From Parcubacteria group bacterium Greene0714_7 (GTDB lineage Bacteria; Patescibacteria; Paceibacteria; UBA9973; UBA2103), in the NCBI GenBank assembly GCA_007378985.1, contig VMHB01000007.1:1-18185 (forward strand): a stretch of DNA of 18,185 nucleotides, read 5' to 3'. The stretch's first letter is position 1, and each line of letters opens with the position of its first letter. The notes under the pieces are model-generated. The model was not told the DNA's origin. It worked only from the letters and a program-made list of their open reading frames with translations, and made no database searches. Below, one piece after another: positions 15,195 to 18,185 of this stretch. Both the position numbers and the translations under genes were made by a program.

Positions 15195-16112
15195 ATGGAT
15201 GAGCTTGTTATTAGCGGTAAAAAATATATCTCGTCTAAACGAGCTAGTGAGTTGACTGGGTATGCCAAAGATTATGTTGGTCAGCTTGCTCGTGGCGGTA
15301 AGGTACCTGCAACTAGAATTGGACGAGCTTGGTATGTAGATGAAGCAGCACTCATTCTTCACGAGACAGCAGGTCAGGGTGTCACATCTGAAATTGACAC
15401 TCCCAAAATTAATACTGAAAATGAGTCAGATAGCTTTAAGGTTCTCATTCATAGAGACGGTAGAGTTGAGAAAAAAATACCAACTATTTTGCATGCGTTT
15501 TCTCAAGTTGATCGGAGCTTACCAAGCACATGGGCACCAATTAGCTATTACGATGATGAGACGGCACTTTTTCCAGTGAGTACTCACGGCGCTTCTGAGA
15601 ATCATCCTTCTATCTTAAATACGCCTAGAAATAAAGAAATCTCGTCTAGCCAAGAAAAAAATAACTTACGAGTCCGCATTCTTAAGGCAAAGACAGGTAC
15701 ACATACCCTTAATGTTTCGTTTGATGCTCCTGTGTCCTCCAGAGCTTCAAAAAGTAAGGTGTCCGAAAAACCTAGAGTTAACCTAAAGAAAGAATCTCTC
15801 AGGAATAAAAAAAATAATTACGGATTTTTGCCTTATTTCTTTCTTACTACAGGTTCAGCCGTCTTCTTGCTCTTTATTTTAGGTTCAGGACTTTTTGTTG
15901 CCTCGCATGTTAACTTTGCACCTTCAAGCGGTGCGTACACTGCAAACGCGTATGTGAGCTACCAGTATGCACAAGATACAATTCGTGAGATCCCAGGACT
16001 TCAGGTAGGCTACGACTCGCTGAAAGGTTTCTTTTTATTCATCAAAGACTCTCCGGGAGCTTTATTTTTTAAAGGCACTGAGTTTTTAAAGTATCTAATC
16101 AATCTCGTTTAG
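15195..16112 (+). CDS. Membrane-anchored helix-turn-helix protein (excisionase-like HTH plus one TM helix)
   Basis: 305 residues. Residues 11-55 form an excisionase/MerR-like HTH (YISSKRASELTGYAKDYVGQ, then AxRIGRAWYV). They share the GYxxDYVxxLxRxGxVxAxRxGRxW pattern with both HTH domains of the protein encoded from 16407. Residues ~60-210 are a polar, Ser/Lys-rich linker ending in a basic stretch (KKESLRNKKNN). One transmembrane helix follows at ~211-238. The remaining ~65 residues lie outside and end in hydrophobic segments (278-305). The basic flank predicts N-terminus in, C-terminus out. Plausible roles are a membrane-bound transcription regulator or a DNA tether; the target is unknown. 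A strong terminator lies 33 bases after the stop, so it is a single-gene unit. Confidence 0.75.
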   Translation: MDELVISGKKYISSKRASELTGYAKDYVGQLARGGKVPATRIGRAWYVDEAALILHETAGQGVTSEIDTPKINTENESDSFKVLIHRDGRVEKKIPTILHAFSQVDRSLPSTWAPISYYDDETALFPVSTHGASENHPSILNTPRNKEISSSQEKNNLRVRILKAKTGTHTLNVSFDAPVSSRASKSKVSEKPRVNLKKESLRNKKNNYGFLPYFFLTTGSAVFLLFILGSGLFVASHVNFAPSSGAYTANAYVSYQYAQDTIREIPGLQVGYDSLKGFFLFIKDSPGALFFKGTEFLKYLINLV

Positions 16113-16144
16113 CCGAGATACTTGATTTTTATTAGCTTTTTTAG

Positions 16145-16180
16145 AATGCTCTCTAGATTGGAGAGCATTTTTGTTTTTTT
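16145..16180 (+). terminator. Rho-independent terminator
   Basis: A 9-bp perfect stem (AATGCTCTC / GAGAGCATT, 16145-16153 and 16161-16169) with a 7-base loop is followed by an 11-base T-rich tract containing one G. It ends the transcript of the HTH-membrane gene at 15195-16112 and insulates the next gene. Confidence 0.92.
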
Positions 16181-16406
16181 GATCTAAAGGAAATTCATTT
16201 TTTCTTGGAGTATTTTTTTTGTAGTAATCATTTTTTCTTATTAGACTTTATTTCTTTTGTACTCTAGAGATTTTTGAATGTTGTTAAGAGTTATTTATTT
16301 TTAAAAAATATTTTTTAAAAAATAATCTAATCCACATAGTGTATTTTTTTCTTAGGTATTTTTTCCGAAATGACTAGTAAACTAATAGTTAGTTCGCCTC
16401 TTTCAA
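16181..16406 (+). promoter_or_regulatory. AT-rich upstream region of the HTH-TM-fibre gene
   Basis: This 226-base spacer is strikingly AT-rich and without an open frame. It holds an exact 12-base direct repeat, TCATTTTTTCTT (16195-16206 and 16228-16239), spaced 33 bases start to start, about three helical turns. A tandem TTTTTAAAAAATA motif lies near 16299-16326. A possible -10 is TAATAG at 16383-16388. No ribosome site precedes the ATG at 16407. It probably contains the promoter, perhaps with UP-like A/T tracts or operator sites, but no factor can be assigned. Confidence 0.45.
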
Positions 16407-18185
16407 ATGTCAGATTTATCTCTCAAGAAAGAAACTCCTGAATCATTTTACCTCTCTCCTAAAGAGGCCGGTATTTTAGTTGGATACACCGCTGACTATG
16501 TTTCCAAACTTTCTCGAGACGGAGAAATTGTTGCAAAAAGAGATGGCCGAAATTGGTTAGTCGAAGGAAACTCATTAAAGGCATTTGCAGCTCGTGTGGT
16601 CATTGAAGAAAAAAAGAGACTAGAGGCACTCAAAGAAGAACGAGCAAAAGCATATAAAGCTAGTAGGGAATTTTTACCACTTCGTGAAGCTGGACTCTTG
16701 TTTGGGTACACACCTGATTATCTTGCAAAGCTTTGTCGTGATGGTGCCGTGCAGGCACAGCGAGATGGCCGTGAGTGGTTTGTTGAACGCGCAAGTTTGG
16801 AGGACTTTGCTACGAAAATAAAACTTGGAGAAACATCACGTCTTGAGTCTTTACGAGATGCTCGCACCAAAGAATATCAAAAGAATCAGGGCGGTTTATT
16901 TTCTGTATTCAAAAAAAAGAATGGTGAGTCACGGTACCCGATTTTTGCTTCAACTGCTCTCGGTCTTGGCGTGTTCTTTCTTATTTTCTTTTTTTCCTAC
17001 GGGTTTCTTTTTTCTGGAATCGATTTTAAAAACTTTGCAAAGATTTTTCGTCCATCATCAGGAGTGGTACAGCAACCACTCGCAACTTCTACCTCTTCTA
17101 TAAAAAATGAGCCGGTTGCGATGGTCACTAATTACAATACGTACAACAACACCTACAACAACACAACGAATGAATATAATTCGCAAACGATTGAAGGCAT
17201 TTCTTCTGCAGATCTTGCGATTGAACTTCAAGGATTTAAGAATACAGTACTTTCACAGGTGTATGGTGCGATTTCAAATATCTCATCAAATGTTTCTGGC
17301 AACACACATGCAATTCAACTCACGAATCGCATTGATCAACTCGCATCAGTAAATATTTCTGGTTCAACATTTACTGGTGGCACTATAACTAACTCAAGTA
17401 TTTCTGGCGGTACAGGTTCCTTCACGACTCTGTCTGTTGGTGGAGATACGAATCTTGCATCAACCACTATCACTGGCCCCTTTACACTTACCTCAACTGC
17501 AACAACAACATTTTCAAACGGCCTCAATTTATTAGCAGGTTGTTTTTCGATTAATGGCGTTTGTTTATCAACTACAGGAGGAGGTTCTTCTTCTGGTGGT
17601 ACATGGTCTACAACAACTTCATCAGTTACCGGTCAATTTGTTAATTACTCTACCAACTCCACTGACATTGTGGCTATAGGTGGCAGTGCAACAACTTCGG
17701 CAAAATACTGGTTTGATCCAAACACTCAAGTTTCGTATATATCTGGTTCCATTGGTATGGGCACCACGAGTCCTTTTGCGCGATTTTCTCTTGCTGGTGC
17801 AAACGGCAGTACCTCAAATCTTTTTGCTATCTCCACTTCAACTCTAGGTGCGACAACCACAGCGCTCACGATTGACAGTGCTGGGAATCTTTCGCTTTTG
17901 AATGGAGCAAACGCAACCATTAGCGGCACACTCACACTGGCACACGCACTCGGTATTGGTAGTGGAGGCACCGGTACTTCAACGGCCCCCGCATACGGAC
18001 AATTCTTGGTGGGCAATGCGACTGGTGGCTATGATTATGTTGCGACTTCTTCACTCGGCTCTGCAGGTGGCGTTACCTCACTCCAACAACTTGGCGGTGG
18101 TAGTGCACAAACAGGAGCCATCACCCTCGCCACCTCATCTGATACCAACCTCCTCCTTAATGTCACTAACTCAGGAGGAGCTTTC
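16407..18185 (+). CDS. Double-HTH, single-TM protein with an extracellular tail-fibre-like region (3' partial)
   Basis: The frame is open for 593 codons from the ATG at 16407 to the window edge, with no stop. Two tandem excisionase-like HTH domains lie at ~14-62 (SPKEAGILVGYTADYVSKLS) and ~88-137 (REAGLLFGYTPDYLAKLC), joined by a charged helical linker (63-87). A basic stretch (VFKKKNGESR) precedes one transmembrane helix at ~178-203. Outside come a Pro/Ser stretch, an Asn/Tyr/Thr-rich low-complexity segment (241-258), then a long Thr/Ser/Gly-rich fibre with a GCFSINGVC cysteine pair, a GIGSGGTGTSTAPAYG phrase and SIGMGTTSP, the repeat class of the giant protein at the left of the window. The ATG is chosen because it is the first in frame and gives a complete first HTH. 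It may be a fibre anchored by a cytoplasmic DNA-binding head, or a one-component sensor; both are inference. Confidence 0.82.
   Translation, partial: MSDLSLKKETPESFYLSPKEAGILVGYTADYVSKLSRDGEIVAKRDGRNWLVEGNSLKAFAARVVIEEKKRLEALKEERAKAYKASREFLPLREAGLLFGYTPDYLAKLCRDGAVQAQRDGREWFVERASLEDFATKIKLGETSRLESLRDARTKEYQKNQGGLFSVFKKKNGESRYPIFASTALGLGVFFLIFFFSYGFLFSGIDFKNFAKIFRPSSGVVQQPLATSTSSIKNEPVAMVTNYNTYNNTYNNTTNEYNSQTIEGISSADLAIELQGFKNTVLSQVYGAISNISSNVSGNTHAIQLTNRIDQLASVNISGSTFTGGTITNSSISGGTGSFTTLSVGGDTNLASTTITGPFTLTSTATTTFSNGLNLLAGCFSINGVCLSTTGGGSSSGGTWSTTTSSVTGQFVNYSTNSTDIVAIGGSATTSAKYWFDPNTQVSYISGSIGMGTTSPFARFSLAGANGSTSNLFAISTSTLGATTTALTIDSAGNLSLLNGANATISGTLTLAHALGIGSGGTGTSTAPAYGQFLVGNATGGYDYVATSSLGSAGGVTSLQQLGGGSAQTGAITLATSSDTNLLLNVTNSGGAF

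Noticed and set aside
16825..17352. Plus-strand frames at 16825-17103 and 17107-17352
   Set aside because: They are in other frames of the long HTH-TM-fibre gene, which is unbroken from 16407 to the window end and has clear domains.

Overview
The window looks like part of a Candidate Phyla Radiation (Patescibacteria, probably Parcubacteria-type) genome. The evidence is indirect: very long surface-fibre genes built on GNVGIGTTTP repeats, compact housekeeping genes (obgE, gatB), a four-helix-bundle (S23-type) gene in a spacer, and helix-turn-helix proteins with a membrane helix. TGA acts as a stop (for example at 11618-11620), so the code is standard and this is not a TGA=Gly lineage. No lineage marker gene such as rRNA is present, so the phylum call is inference.

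Layout. (1) Bases 1-10564 hold one giant, Ser/Thr/Gly/Asn-rich, phage-tail-fibre-like surface protein that starts left of the window. It is cut into four reading-frame segments by three frame breaks (near 540, 1396 and 9163). Repaired, it would exceed 3,500 residues in the window alone. It carries about 24 GNVGIGT-type repeats, lectin-like and tail-knob-like modules, then chaperone/autoprotease-like domains, an Ig-like domain and a Pro/Thr-rich tail. (2) Bases 10565-11283 hold a truncated REP-associated (Y1/HUH) transposase on the minus strand, with three copies of a perfect 11-bp-arm palindrome around and inside it. (3) Bases 11282-12059 hold a small four-helix membrane protein (PF04020 type) and a phosphoribosyltransferase, closely spaced and probably co-transcribed. 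(4) Bases 12060-12553 hold a four-helix-bundle gene enclosed by inverted repeats, resembling an rRNA intervening sequence placed between protein genes. (5) Next come obgE and gatB, separated by a spacer filled with degenerate copies of the same inverted repeats. (6) Bases 15195-18185 hold two related genes that each place excisionase-like HTH domain(s) before one transmembrane helix. The second has two HTH domains and continues outside the membrane as a GIGTTSP-type fibre that runs off the right edge.

Functional reading. The giant fibre and the HTH-membrane-fibre protein are most simply adhesins or sensors on the surface of a host-associated small cell (inference). The second may couple an external fibre to a cytoplasmic DNA-binding domain. 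The middle of the window is core translation and ribosome-assembly machinery (ObgE, GatB) interrupted by two distinct families of short inverted-repeat elements, each associated with a small protein gene. The three most interesting items are the HTH-TM-fibre architecture, the inverted-repeat-flanked four-helix-bundle gene with a gene-less relative 1 kb away, and the palindrome/transposase locus.
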